Source: Brumimicrobium sp033722555 (GTDB lineage: Bacteria > Bacteroidota > Bacteroidia > Flavobacteriales_D > Crocinitomicaceae). Taken from it: 64,000 bases of DNA. Shown piece after piece: positions 34,617-42,875 of the stretch (position 1 is its first letter; the number at the start of each line of letters is the position of its first letter). Under the pieces are notes generated by a model, which worked only from the letters and a program-made list of their open reading frames with translations, made no database searches and was not told where the DNA came from. Location: NCBI GenBank assembly GCA_033722555.1, contig JAWVYS010000008.1, positions 1-64,000 on the forward strand. Direction: 5' to 3'. The position numbers were made by a program, and so were the translations under genes.

Positions 34617-34839
34617 CACGGGTCGAAACGTACGGCGTTGTTCATGCCCGAGGTCGAAAGACCGCCCATGTAGTGTGTTTTTGAGACTTAACATTTATCT
34701 ATTTAGGATTGACTTGATTTACCAATGGCGTGCCTCCCTTCGCTTCGTGCAAGGATAACCAGAGGATTACAGAAGTAAGTTGGAGATCCTAACCATGACT
34801 TTCTGAAGTTTTCAGAAAATTGAACTACATGGGTTTTTT
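34617..34839 (+). ncRNA. Candidate structured non-coding RNA or cis-regulatory leader
   Basis: About 220 nt can fold into a chain of short helices: CGGG/CCCG (34619-34622 with 34647-34650) enclosing AACG/CGTT (34627-34630 with 34636-34639); GGTC-GAAA-GACC (34652-34663) with a GNRA loop; a 10-bp closing stem (34665-34674 with 34824-34833) immediately followed by six T (34834-34839). Inside that stem lie AGGAT/ATCCT (34752-34756 with 34786-34790), CCA/TGG, TTAC/GTAA (34767-34770 with 34775-34778) and an 8-bp hairpin (34800-34807 with 34811-34818). No protein frame is present. I do not recognise tmRNA, RNase P, SRP or a known riboswitch; a 6S-like RNA or a leader of the porin-like gene are possibilities. 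Confidence 0.45.
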
Positions 34840-34957
34840 CTTTTCTATAACTTTATCGGAAAAATTATAGCTCAACGCTTTTACAATTCCTAAATGAGAA
34901 ATATTGTTTTTCTTTGCACCTGAACAATAAAAGTCGTTATTTACAGATTTTTTCAAC

Positions 34958-36697
34958 GTGAATAAAATTGCATGGGCCATATTTCTCCTTTTTCAGGGCT
35001 GTCTTTTTGGCCAGGAAAAGCTTATGCTTCCTGAAATCGATACGATAGGTCTGAATTACCGTGCCGGAGGTGTAGGGCTTGATTCTGTGGATGCCGTAAA
35101 TGTCGGAAAAATAAATTTACGTCCTGCAGGTGGATTTGGTGAAACGTATGAATACAACCTTCCTGAAAACCTGTTTCAGTCACCGGGAGGCATAAGCTAC
35201 CGGACTACTGATATGAAGGTAAAACCCCTTTATATTGGTCTGCCTTATCTTGGTTTTCAGTACGCTTTTGGATCGGCCCTGAATCAGGCACTGAATCTTG
35301 AATACCATCAGTTTTATGATGAAAATACCCATCTTCATTTTCGATACCATCGAAGAACAAGTAACGGTTTGCTTAGAAACGGTGATTTTAAACTGAACGA
35401 CTTAAGTTTACTGTTCTTTCATTCTTCAGGAAAATGGTCTACCAAACTGGATGCATATTACGGAGCCTATAACTATGCAGAGAATTCAGGTATAACAACA
35501 GATACTTTGATTGAGGAATTCGATATTGAGTTTACACCGGTAATCCGTGAAAATGCACGCTCAGAAGTCCGAAAACTGGACGCTCTCTGGGAGAATTATT
35601 ATCAGGTTTTAAGTATTTCTGAAAGAAAGGCAGGACTCAAATCCAGACACAATTATACGTTAACAGGCAGGGTTTATACCGAAAATCCTTTAAACCAGGA
35701 TCTTGTGGAAAACATTTATATCGATTCGTTCAGTACACGGGATCAGTATCAAACAGCTTCAATTTCCAATGGACTTGGTATTTATTTGGCGGGATCGAAC
35801 GTTGCATGGGATGTCACTTTGAATCATCGGTACTGGCGCAATCAGAACCTTGGATTAAATCGCGACACAATTGAGGCTTTTGTGCACTCAAACTTCCATC
35901 TAAAGTGGAATAAAGTCATTTTGAAGAATGAGTTTTATGCCAATTTCCTAGGTGCTTTGGGGGAAATGTATAATCATGCTTCATTGGGTATTAAACCTGT
36001 CAGGAAAATGGATGTTCAGCTGGCTTTCAGATTCGATAACCGATTGCCATTGCCTTATCAGCGTTTTCATGAGGCCAACAATATCAGGTGGGATCTCAGT
36101 TCACTTGAACTCCAACAAATCTTAAATTTTTCGGGCAGTATTCGGTATGGAGCAACCAACTATATACGTGCCTCGGTTAACTGGACCAGTGTAAATAACG
36201 GACTTTACTTTATAAACAATGATTGGAGACAGGATACACTGGACCTTGTTTCCGCGGGCAAATTATCGCTCGGTGCTGCCTATCATCTGGGATCATGGAG
36301 TTTTTATCCCGGTGTTAGCGTTGGATTTAATACCGACAACTTCAGTTATCAGCCTTTGTTCAGTACATTGAACAGGATAGCTTATAAGACCAAATTATTT
36401 AAAGCCCGAAGATTAGGATTCACTATAGGACTTGACGCAGGTTATTCATTGGGATATCAGTTCATGCACTACAATACTTTGCTGAGTGTTATGGAGCCCG
36501 TTCAAACACAGACGGATGCCCCTGATTTGGTTAAACTGAATGTATTTACAGCGCTTAAAATAGAGGAATTCAGATTTTTTATACGGGGAGAAAACCTGGA
36601 TTATTTCATCAATGATCAGACTTCCAGAATTGACCTAAATTATCCGATTATGCCTTTCATTGTTCGGATCGGGGTTACCTGGGACTTTTTTAATTAG
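34958..36697 (+). CDS. Putative outer-membrane porin (Porin_10-like)
   Basis: A 579-aa protein beginning with GTG, with a signal peptide (KIAWAIFLLFQGCLFG, cleavage near FGQ). The mature part is a succession of amphipathic strands (PLYIGLPYLGFQYAFGSALN, NTHLHFRYHRRTSNG, DVTLNHRYWRNQN, SWSFYPGVSVGFN) and ends in an aromatic-Asn C-terminus (IRIGV, then WDFFN), as in Bacteroidota barrel proteins annotated as putative porins. There is no TonB box or plug. The 118-nt stretch between the U-run at 34839 and the GTG contains no in-frame ATG supporting a longer start. Expression could depend on the structured segment upstream. Confidence 0.7.
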   Translation: MNKIAWAIFLLFQGCLFGQEKLMLPEIDTIGLNYRAGGVGLDSVDAVNVGKINLRPAGGFGETYEYNLPENLFQSPGGISYRTTDMKVKPLYIGLPYLGFQYAFGSALNQALNLEYHQFYDENTHLHFRYHRRTSNGLLRNGDFKLNDLSLLFFHSSGKWSTKLDAYYGAYNYAENSGITTDTLIEEFDIEFTPVIRENARSEVRKLDALWENYYQVLSISERKAGLKSRHNYTLTGRVYTENPLNQDLVENIYIDSFSTRDQYQTASISNGLGIYLAGSNVAWDVTLNHRYWRNQNLGLNRDTIEAFVHSNFHLKWNKVILKNEFYANFLGALGEMYNHASLGIKPVRKMDVQLAFRFDNRLPLPYQRFHEANNIRWDLSSLELQQILNFSGSIRYGATNYIRASVNWTSVNNGLYFINNDWRQDTLDLVSAGKLSLGAAYHLGSWSFYPGVSVGFNTDNFSYQPLFSTLNRIAYKTKLFKARRLGFTIGLDAGYSLGYQFMHYNTLLSVMEPVQTQTDAPDLVKLNVFTALKIEEFRFFIRGENLDYFINDQTSRIDLNYPIMPFIVRIGVTWDFFN

Positions 36698-36746
36698 AAT
36701 CTCTTGTTTTCAATTGCCGGTCATGGATGAAATGTTGTTCTCGGCA

Positions 36747-36805
36747 CTTCCCCCTTTGGAGGGCCTGTCCCGACAGGAACTCGTCGGGAGGGCCTGAGGG
36801 GGAGG
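36747..36805. repeat. REP-like palindromic element
   Basis: Outer arms CTTCCCCC (36747-36754) and GGGGGAGG (36798-36805) enclose a perfect 7-bp hairpin TCCCGAC (36768-36774) with GTCGGGA (36783-36789). Its core CCTGTCCCGACAG is the C-G version of the CCTGTCCTGACAG unit at 34353. It lies between convergent genes, where it could end or stabilise transcripts. Confidence 0.65.
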
Positions 36806-36860
36806 ACCAATGAAGAAAAGTCAATGTGAATTACGCGGGGATAGTATCTTCAAACGAAGG

Positions 36861-37340
36861 CTATAAATCCCGTGCTGAATCAAGAACCTTTTGCTTAAGT
36901 TCCTCCATGTAGGCTTCCAATCTCTCAAGTAAAACGGGCTGTTGAGCACCGATAATTTTTGCGGCAAGTATACCTGCATTCTTTGCTCCGTCCAAAGCAA
37001 CTGTTGCTACAGGAATCCCGCCAGGCATTTGTAGAATCGATAAAACTGAATCCCAGCCGTCTATGGAATTTCTGGATTTCACCGGCACACCAATAACGGG
37101 AAGGGGAGTGAGGGATGCTGTCATACCGGGTAAATGCGCCGCTCCTCCTGCTCCCGCGATTATTACCTTCAGTCCGTTCTTATGCGCGTTTTTTGCATAT
37201 TCAAACATTCTTTCCGGGGTGCGGTGAGCCGACACAATATTCATCTCATAACTAACTCCTAAATAATCCAAAATATCTGCAGCTTCCTGCATAATATGTA
37301 GGTCGGATTTGCTTCCCATGATTATTCCTACGTCCGGCAT
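36861..37340 (-). CDS. purE: N5-carboxyaminoimidazole ribonucleotide mutase
   Basis: A 159-aa class I PurE, converting N5-CAIR to CAIR in purine synthesis. Diagnostic segments are complete: GIIMGSKSDLHIMQEA at the N-terminus (Ser/Asp bind the phosphate), EMNIVSAHRTPERMFEYA with the catalytic His, IIAGAGGAAHLPGMTAS, and LPVIGVPVKS. Length and sequence are typical. The partner purK is not in the window. A near-match promoter element (TATCTTTA) lies about 20 nt upstream of the ATG. It is convergent with the porin-like gene across the REP element. Confidence 0.96.
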   Translation of the reverse strand: MPDVGIIMGSKSDLHIMQEAADILDYLGVSYEMNIVSAHRTPERMFEYAKNAHKNGLKVIIAGAGGAAHLPGMTASLTPLPVIGVPVKSRNSIDGWDSVLSILQMPGGIPVATVALDGAKNAGILAAKIIGAQQPVLLERLEAYMEELKQKVLDSARDL

Positions 37341-37456
37341 ATCGTATTTTTTTTGTAAAGATAGTTATTTATTGAAGTAAATGGCTTAACACTTATTGGC
37401 TGAATGAAATGTTATTTTCTATGGTTTGTTTTGATTCCTTTTTCTAAATATTCGCT

Positions 37457-37464
37457 TAACTTTG
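37457..37464 (+). promoter_or_regulatory. Promoter -7 element, 4 nt from upp start
   Basis: TAACTTTG ends 4 nt before the upp ATG at 37469, suggesting a leaderless transcript for the upp operon. Confidence 0.5.
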
Positions 37465-37468
37465 TTAC

Positions 37469-38116
37469 ATGATTCATAATTTCTCTGAAACAAATTCCCT
37501 GTTCGGCAGGTTTTTAGCTGAGATTCGGGACGTAGATATCCAGAAAGACAGAATGCGATTCCGTCGAAATTTACAACGCATAGCTGAGATCATGGCTTAT
37601 GAACTCTCCAAATCCTTACGGTACGAGGAAAAAACAGTTGTAACCCCGCTGGGAGATGCGCAAATGATGCTTTCTGACGATAAGATTGTTTTGGCTACCA
37701 TATTGCGGGCAGGTTTACCTATGCATCAGGGACTTTTGAATTATTTTGATCATGCAGAATCTGCCTTTGTTAGTGCGTACAGAAAACATACTTCGGATGA
37801 AGACTTCGATATTCATGTAGAATACTGTGCCTCGCCAGATCTGGATAAAAAAGTATTGGTTATCAGTGATCCCATGCTGGCAACTGGAAACTCCATGGCT
37901 ATGGTTTACTCTGCGCTAAAGAAGTACGGTAAACCAAAAAGTATTCATTTGGTTATTGGAATAGCTACCGATGAAGCCATAAATTTTATTCGAAAAAAGT
38001 TTCCTGACAATGTTAAGATCTGGGTAGGTGCCATCGACGACGAACTTACGGCTCAATCGTACATCGTACCCGGATTGGGAGATGCGGGCGATTTGGCTTT
38101 TGGAGACAAGGTATGA
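37469..38116 (+). CDS. upp: Uracil phosphoribosyltransferase
   Basis: A 215-aa enzyme making UMP from uracil and PRPP. The PRPP-binding loop VISDPMLATGNSM is around residue 133 and the uracil-binding C-terminal motif YIVPGLGDAGDLAFG is intact. ATILRAGLPMHQGLL marks the conserved active-site region. First gene of a tight operon: its stop overlaps the next start (ATGA). The promoter element ends only 4 nt upstream of the ATG. Confidence 0.95.
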   Translation: MIHNFSETNSLFGRFLAEIRDVDIQKDRMRFRRNLQRIAEIMAYELSKSLRYEEKTVVTPLGDAQMMLSDDKIVLATILRAGLPMHQGLLNYFDHAESAFVSAYRKHTSDEDFDIHVEYCASPDLDKKVLVISDPMLATGNSMAMVYSALKKYGKPKSIHLVIGIATDEAINFIRKKFPDNVKIWVGAIDDELTAQSYIVPGLGDAGDLAFGDKV

Positions 38117-38583
38117 ATTTCTGGCTATATCTCACCTTCGCTTTATTCAGTACCTGGAAATTCTTGTTTACTCCAATGGCTGGACCTGCAGCCGGTTTAT
38201 CTTTTACGGAGACACTCATAAGCTGTTTGATCGGAGGGTATATTTCTGCGGGTATTTTTTATTTTGGGAGCAGTTATTTCATGAAAAGGTCATTACAAAA
38301 CCGCGTGAAAAAGGAAGAAATACTAAAAAAAGAAGGTAAGCCGCTCAAATTGAAAAAAAGATTCACATCAACAAACAGATGGATTATTCGAATCAAAAAC
38401 TCACTGGGTAAATACGGGGTGACTTATCTTTTCCCTCTTTTTCTTTCAATTCCAATAGGGACGGTTATTACAGCAAAATTCTACAAACATCAGAAAGATA
38501 CTTTCTTCTGGATTGTCCTTTTTCTGACTTTAAACGGATTGCTGATTACGGGAGGAACTTATTTGCTTACTTTTGTAGTGTAA
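38113..38583 (+). CDS. Small membrane protein of unknown function
   Basis: A 156-aa protein with four predicted membrane helices: FWLYLTFALFSTWKFLF, LISCLIGGYISAGIFYFG, GVTYLFPLFLSIPIGTVI and FFWIVLFLTLNGLLITGG. A very basic cytosolic loop (KRSLQNRVKKEEILKKEGK) separates helices 2 and 3. I do not recognise a family. It overlaps upp by 4 nt at its start and the HAD gene by 1 nt at its end, so it is clearly translated as part of that operon. Confidence 0.8.
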   Translation: MNFWLYLTFALFSTWKFLFTPMAGPAAGLSFTETLISCLIGGYISAGIFYFGSSYFMKRSLQNRVKKEEILKKEGKPLKLKKRFTSTNRWIIRIKNSLGKYGVTYLFPLFLSIPIGTVITAKFYKHQKDTFFWIVLFLTLNGLLITGGTYLLTFVV

Positions 38584-39287
38584 TGAGTGCAATTCAGCAT
38601 ATTTTCTTCGATCTTGACAGAACCTTATGGGATTTTGAAACCAATTCGAAAGCTGCTCTTCAAACTATTTTCGAAGAATTGAAGTTGGCTGAGTTTATTT
38701 CAAACTTTGATGATTTTCATACTGTTTACCGAGAAATCAATGCTCAGTACTGGTCAGATTATTCCAAAGGTGTTGTTTCCAAAGAAGACCTTAGATCGGG
38801 AAGATTTTTGAAAACATTGCAAAAATTTGATATCAACGACACTGAACTCGGTACAACAATCGGTGATAAGTATATTCAGATATCACCCCACCAGACAAAC
38901 CTGTTTCCCGGAACAAAAGAAACCTTGGAGCAATTAAAAAAAGACAACTTTCGCTTACACATTATAACAAATGGTTTCAAAGAAACCCAGTTCATCAAAT
39001 TGGAAAAAAGTGGAATCATTCAATATTTCGAGGATATTCTGTGCAGCGAGGAAATTGGGGTTAACAAGCCTGATCCAAAGGTTTTTAACGCTGCGCTGCG
39101 TCGGACAGGTGCCAAAAATGTCCATTCCATGATGATCGGTGACGATTTCAACGCAGACATTATAGGTGCTGAAAATTGTGGAATCAGAGCCGTGCTTTTT
39201 GATCCATACGGTCATTATAACGATAGGATAGATCTTGAAAAAATCAGTAGCCTTGAGGAACTCCCAGTGAAAATTATCGGACTATAG
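38583..39287 (+). CDS. HAD-superfamily (YjjG-type) nucleotidase
   Basis: A 234-aa HAD phosphatase. The nucleophile motif FFDLDRTLWDFETNS (DxD) is at residues about 8-22, motif II Thr in LHIITNGF, motif III Lys in GVNKPDPKVF and motif IV acids in MIGDDFNADIIGA. The WDFETNS variant and length match the YjjG family of pyrimidine 5'-nucleotidases, which act on non-canonical or excess nucleoside monophosphates. Its place directly after upp fits pyrimidine metabolism. The ATG overlaps the preceding stop by one base (TAATG). Confidence 0.88.
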   Translation: MSAIQHIFFDLDRTLWDFETNSKAALQTIFEELKLAEFISNFDDFHTVYREINAQYWSDYSKGVVSKEDLRSGRFLKTLQKFDINDTELGTTIGDKYIQISPHQTNLFPGTKETLEQLKKDNFRLHIITNGFKETQFIKLEKSGIIQYFEDILCSEEIGVNKPDPKVFNAALRRTGAKNVHSMMIGDDFNADIIGAENCGIRAVLFDPYGHYNDRIDLEKISSLEELPVKIIGL

Positions 39288-39296
39288 ACAGACAAT

Positions 39297-40046
39297 TTAT
39301 TCCAGAATCATCTGTCTCATTTTTTCGTAAAGAATAATACCTGCGGATACACCTACGTTGTAGGAAGCTATCGTACCGAGTAGAGGGATTTTTGCCCTTT
39401 GATGAGCAAGCTTTAAAAGTTCCGGGGAAATTCCGTCTTCTTCGGAACCGAGAATAATTGCTGTTGGACCGGCAAGAGAAACATCGAAAACGAAATCTTT
39501 TGTTTTTTCAGTACATGCCACGATTCGTAAACCTGCATTCTTGAGGTATTCCACAACTTCGATGAGGTCACGCGTTTTACATACCGGTATTTTATGCAAA
39601 GCACCCGCAGAGGTTTTTATGGAATCACTTGTGATCAATGCAGAATTCTTATCCGGAATTACTATGGCGTGTACACCTGAACATTCTGCCGTGCGGGCAA
39701 TGGCTCCGAAATTTCGCACATCAGTAATCCTGTCAAGGACGAGTATATTCGGCACATCTCCTCGTTCAAAAACATCGTTGAGCACGTTCTCAATAGTGTG
39801 ATAAATTACCGGAGAGATAAAGGCTACCACTCCCTGGTGATTTTTTGAGGTTAATCGATTGATTTTTTCGGCGGGTACAAACTGCAGCGTGTACTTTTTA
39901 TTCGCAAGAGCTTCTTTAAGTTCCTTGAAAAGGGCCTTATCCATGCCTCGCTGAATCATTATTTTATTGATCTCCTTTCGTGCCTCGACAGCTTCTATAA
40001 CGGCTCTCACCCCAAAAATCAAGTCGTCAATTTCCTCTTTTGCCAT
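39297..40046 (-). CDS. rlmB: 23S rRNA (guanosine-2'-O-)-methyltransferase RlmB-type
   Basis: A 249-aa SpoU-class methyltransferase. An N-terminal substrate-binding domain (FGVRAVIEAVEARKEI, HQGVVAFISPVIYH) is followed by the SPOUT knot with motifs ILVLDRITDVRNFGAIARTA, AIILGSEEDGISPEL and IPLLGTIASYNVGVSAGIILYE that bind S-adenosylmethionine. The family methylates G2251 (E. coli numbering) of 23S rRNA. A TAATTTTG promoter element lies 17 nt upstream. Convergent with the HAD gene, 9 nt apart. Confidence 0.93.
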   Translation of the reverse strand: MAKEEIDDLIFGVRAVIEAVEARKEINKIMIQRGMDKALFKELKEALANKKYTLQFVPAEKINRLTSKNHQGVVAFISPVIYHTIENVLNDVFERGDVPNILVLDRITDVRNFGAIARTAECSGVHAIVIPDKNSALITSDSIKTSAGALHKIPVCKTRDLIEVVEYLKNAGLRIVACTEKTKDFVFDVSLAGPTAIILGSEEDGISPELLKLAHQRAKIPLLGTIASYNVGVSAGIILYEKMRQMILE

Positions 40047-40063
40047 AATCTTCTATTTGTTGC

Positions 40064-40071
40064 CAAAATTA
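40064..40071 (-). promoter_or_regulatory. Promoter -7 element for rlmB
   Basis: On the minus strand this reads TAATTTTG, 17 nt before the ATG at 40046. Confidence 0.5.
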
Positions 40072-40204
40072 AATAAATCAATGGTATCGCTCCGTTTTTT
40101 ATTTAAATTCATTTAGGCCAGGTACAAAAACAACCTGAACTAAACTTTTCTGAAACTGAACTGTCTTTTTACTAATTAAAGACCGATAATCTGATTCGGC
40201 TCAC

Positions 40205-40212
40205 TATTTTTG
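40205..40212 (+). promoter_or_regulatory. Promoter -7 element, 4 nt from ABC exporter start
   Basis: TATTTTTG ends 4 nt before the ATG at 40217, implying a leaderless transcript. Confidence 0.5.
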
Positions 40213-40216
40213 CAAC

Positions 40217-41995
40217 ATGGCTAAGGAGAATAAAGCAAAATTTGATCTTAACGTTTTTAAACGGCTCATGCATTATGCCAAGCCTCATAAAGGCTCTCTG
40301 ATTCTTGCGTTTGTTTTTACCATCGGATTGGCAGTCGTGGCTCCTTTGCGTCCGAGTATTATTGGTGATATGGTAACCAATTATATTGATAAGGATCAGA
40401 ACCCTGATGCCCTCTTGTTCTGGACCTTGATCGTAATCGGGATGCTTTTACTGGAAGCAGTCTTTCAGTTCTTCAGTACCTTTTATGCTAATCTTTTGGC
40501 ACAAGCAGTAATTCGTGATATGCGTATTCGGCTCTTCAGACACATGATGTCATTTAAAATGAAGTACTTTGACAAAACACCGGTAGGTTCCGTTGTTACA
40601 AGGATTGTATCAGATCTTGAGGCAATATCAGAGGTTTTTTCGCAAGGATTGATAAATATGATGGGAGATATTCTTGTTCTTCTCACTATCCTCGGATGGA
40701 TGTTTTATACGGATGCCTTACTGGCTTTATTCATTTTAATTCCGATTCCTTTACTAATTATTGCTACGCGCATTTTCGCAAGGGCAATGAAGAAAGCCTA
40801 TCAAAAAGAAAGGGTGGAGGTGAACCGGTTGAATACCTTCGTGCAGGAAAGAATTTCAGGCATGGCTATCCTTCAGTTGTTTAACAGAGAGGAGGTTGAG
40901 AAAGAACGATTTTCAGAAATCAATGCCCGCCACAGACAAGCGCATATGGATACCATCTGGGCAAACTCGATATTTTTTCCCGTTGTAGAATTTCTCAGTT
41001 CGCTTTCAATCGCATTTCTAATCGTTTTCAGCGCGTGGTCCCTTGCTCAGGATATTTCTGCGGGAGAAGAGTCTACCGGAACTATTGTAAAATATACTTT
41101 GTGGGTGCATATGCTTTATAGACCTATCCGTCAACTTGCTGATAAATTCAATGTCCTACAAAGAGGAATAGTTAGGGCAGAAAGGGTGTTCGATACACTC
41201 GATACCCAGGAGCAGATTCAGGACGAGGGTGATTTGACGGATACAGATTTTCAAAAACCGATAGAATTTAAAAAAATCTGGTTTGCTTATCAGGACGATG
41301 ACTGGGTGTTGAAGGATATTGACCTCAAAATAGAACCAAATACAACAGTCGCTTTTGTAGGGGCAACGGGTGCAGGAAAATCTTCTATCGTAAACCTCCT
41401 ATCGCGTTTTTATGAATTCCAGAAAGGGGAAATACTTATTGGTGAAACCGACATCCGTGAAATCGATCTGAAGTATTTGAGAAAAAATATCTCCATCGTT
41501 CTTCAAGATGTCTTTCTTTTTTCGGACACCATTTATAACAACATTACGCTTGGGGACAATTCAATATCCCGTGACGATGTAATTGATGCTGCCAAGGCAG
41601 TAGGTGCTCACGATTTTATTATGCGTCTTCCCAATAATTATGACTATAACGTAGGAGAACGCGGCGGAGTATTATCTGTCGGTCAGAGACAATTGCTGGC
41701 GTTTATAAGGGCGTATGTTTATAACCCGCACATTCTTATTCTTGACGAAGCTACCTCAAGCGTAGATAATGAAAGTGAAGAACTGATACAGCTAGCTACG
41801 GAGAAATTAACAGTCGGTAGAACCTCTATTGTGATTGCACACAGGCTCTCTACGATTCAAAGTGCTGATAAAATAGTGGTGCTCGACAAGGGAGAAATTA
41901 TGGAAACAGGAAGTCATTCCGAACTTATCGAAAAAGGAGGGTCTTATAAAAATTTGTATGAACGTCAGTTTCTGGCCGCAGAAAGAAAAGATTAG
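40217..41995 (+). CDS. ABC exporter, fused permease and ATPase (MsbA-like)
   Basis: A 592-aa half-transporter that should work as a homodimer. Six membrane helices occupy residues about 25-310. The nucleotide-binding domain (about 340-585) has Walker A GATGAGKSS, Q-loop VLQDVFLFS, signature LSVGQRQLLAF, Walker B ILILDEATSSVD and the H-loop IAHRLST. The overall layout is that of MsbA/BmrA-type lipid or multidrug exporters; the substrate is unknown. It starts a three-gene run with the cytosolic SBP-like protein 5 nt downstream and menD after that. Confidence 0.93.
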   Translation: MAKENKAKFDLNVFKRLMHYAKPHKGSLILAFVFTIGLAVVAPLRPSIIGDMVTNYIDKDQNPDALLFWTLIVIGMLLLEAVFQFFSTFYANLLAQAVIRDMRIRLFRHMMSFKMKYFDKTPVGSVVTRIVSDLEAISEVFSQGLINMMGDILVLLTILGWMFYTDALLALFILIPIPLLIIATRIFARAMKKAYQKERVEVNRLNTFVQERISGMAILQLFNREEVEKERFSEINARHRQAHMDTIWANSIFFPVVEFLSSLSIAFLIVFSAWSLAQDISAGEESTGTIVKYTLWVHMLYRPIRQLADKFNVLQRGIVRAERVFDTLDTQEQIQDEGDLTDTDFQKPIEFKKIWFAYQDDDWVLKDIDLKIEPNTTVAFVGATGAGKSSIVNLLSRFYEFQKGEILIGETDIREIDLKYLRKNISIVLQDVFLFSDTIYNNITLGDNSISRDDVIDAAKAVGAHDFIMRLPNNYDYNVGERGGVLSVGQRQLLAFIRAYVYNPHILILDEATSSVDNESEELIQLATEKLTVGRTSIVIAHRLSTIQSADKIVVLDKGEIMETGSHSELIEKGGSYKNLYERQFLAAERKD

Positions 41996-42000
41996 GTGTT

Positions 42001-42861
42001 ATGATGAAATTAAAAATAGGTGGTGTACCTGAGCATTTTAATCTTCCATGGAAATTGGCCATGGAGGAAGGAAAATTCCGTGAGGAAGATATTCATTTAC
42101 ATTGGGAAGATATGGCAGGCGGCACCGGTCAGATGATAAGAGGCTTGGAAAACAATACACTGGATGTTGCCGTTTTGCTGACAGAGGGTATTACCAGAGC
42201 TATTCTTCAGGGTTTGGATGCCCGTATTCTTAATGTTTACGTAAGTTCTTCACTTCACTGGGGAATACACGTACCTTTTGAATCAGCAATATCCTCTGTA
42301 AATCAATTGGAAGGAAAAACCTTTGCTATTTCCAGAGAAGGCTCTGGTTCACATTTGATGTCCTATGTACTTGCTGATCAAAAAGGTTGGAATGTTCAAG
42401 AGTTGTCTTTTAATATAGTGGGTGATGTATATGGAGGTTTATGGGCTCTTCAGAACAATGAGGCACAGGCATTTCTCTGGGAAAAGTATACGACAAAGCC
42501 CTATGCAGATCAAAAAAAATGCAGATATATTGATGAGGTTGTTACACCCTGGCCTTGTTTTGTGATCGCGGTTCGAAGGGAAATTATTGATATTTATGGA
42601 GATGAACTGGATAAACTCTTCGAAATAGTTCGTTTAAAAGCCCGTGAACTGAAAATCAATCCGGATACAGTCGACATTATTTCCTGGCGTTACGGGCTGA
42701 AGAAAGAAGACGTAAGAAACTGGTTAAAAGAGACGGACTGGAATTATGGAGACGGTGATTACAGCGAAGAATTTGATAAAACCGTAAAATATTTGCTTAA
42801 ATTACAATTGATTACGGAAAGTCAGGCTCAGGGTTTTGAAACGAAACTTTTTGTAAAATAA
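42001..42861 (+). CDS. Cytosolic substrate-binding-protein homologue (NMT1/SsuA-like fold)
   Basis: A 286-aa protein resembling periplasmic binding proteins for nitrate, sulfonate or thiamine precursors: KIGGVPEHFNLPWKLAMEEG at the N-terminus, MAGGTGQMIRGLENNTLDVAVLLTEG, and LEGKTFAISREGSGSHLM. It has no signal peptide or lipobox, so it should stay in the cytosol. It lies 5 nt after an ABC exporter and 14 nt before menD. Cytosolic proteins of this fold can be enzymes (MqnA and MqnD in futalosine menaquinone synthesis are examples), so a catalytic or regulatory role linked to the operon is possible. Two adjacent ATG codons (42001, 42004) can serve as start. Confidence 0.72.
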   Translation: MMKLKIGGVPEHFNLPWKLAMEEGKFREEDIHLHWEDMAGGTGQMIRGLENNTLDVAVLLTEGITRAILQGLDARILNVYVSSSLHWGIHVPFESAISSVNQLEGKTFAISREGSGSHLMSYVLADQKGWNVQELSFNIVGDVYGGLWALQNNEAQAFLWEKYTTKPYADQKKCRYIDEVVTPWPCFVIAVRREIIDIYGDELDKLFEIVRLKARELKINPDTVDIISWRYGLKKEDVRNWLKETDWNYGDGDYSEEFDKTVKYLLKLQLITESQAQGFETKLFVK

Positions 42862-42875
42862 CTGATAATTGAAAA

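Larger units (their letters stand above)
34262..34957. other. 696-bp non-coding region rich in repeats and structure
   Basis: No credible protein gene. From left to right: REP-like palindromes (34351-34444) bounded by a 15-bp direct repeat TCGGGATTTCCAACT (34301-34315 and 34439-34453), a CT-rich octamer array (34445-34586), a promoter-like element (34606-34613), a strongly structured segment ending in a stem and U-run (34617-34839), and 118 nt of AT-rich leader before the porin-like gene. Confidence 0.7.

Noticed and set aside
34617..34839. Group II intron or insertion-sequence remnant
   Set aside because: A GTGTG and a CGTACGG occur, but the element is far too short, lacks domain V pairing and encodes no reverse transcriptase or transposase. 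The long complementary ends fit a closing RNA stem better because of the adjacent U-run.
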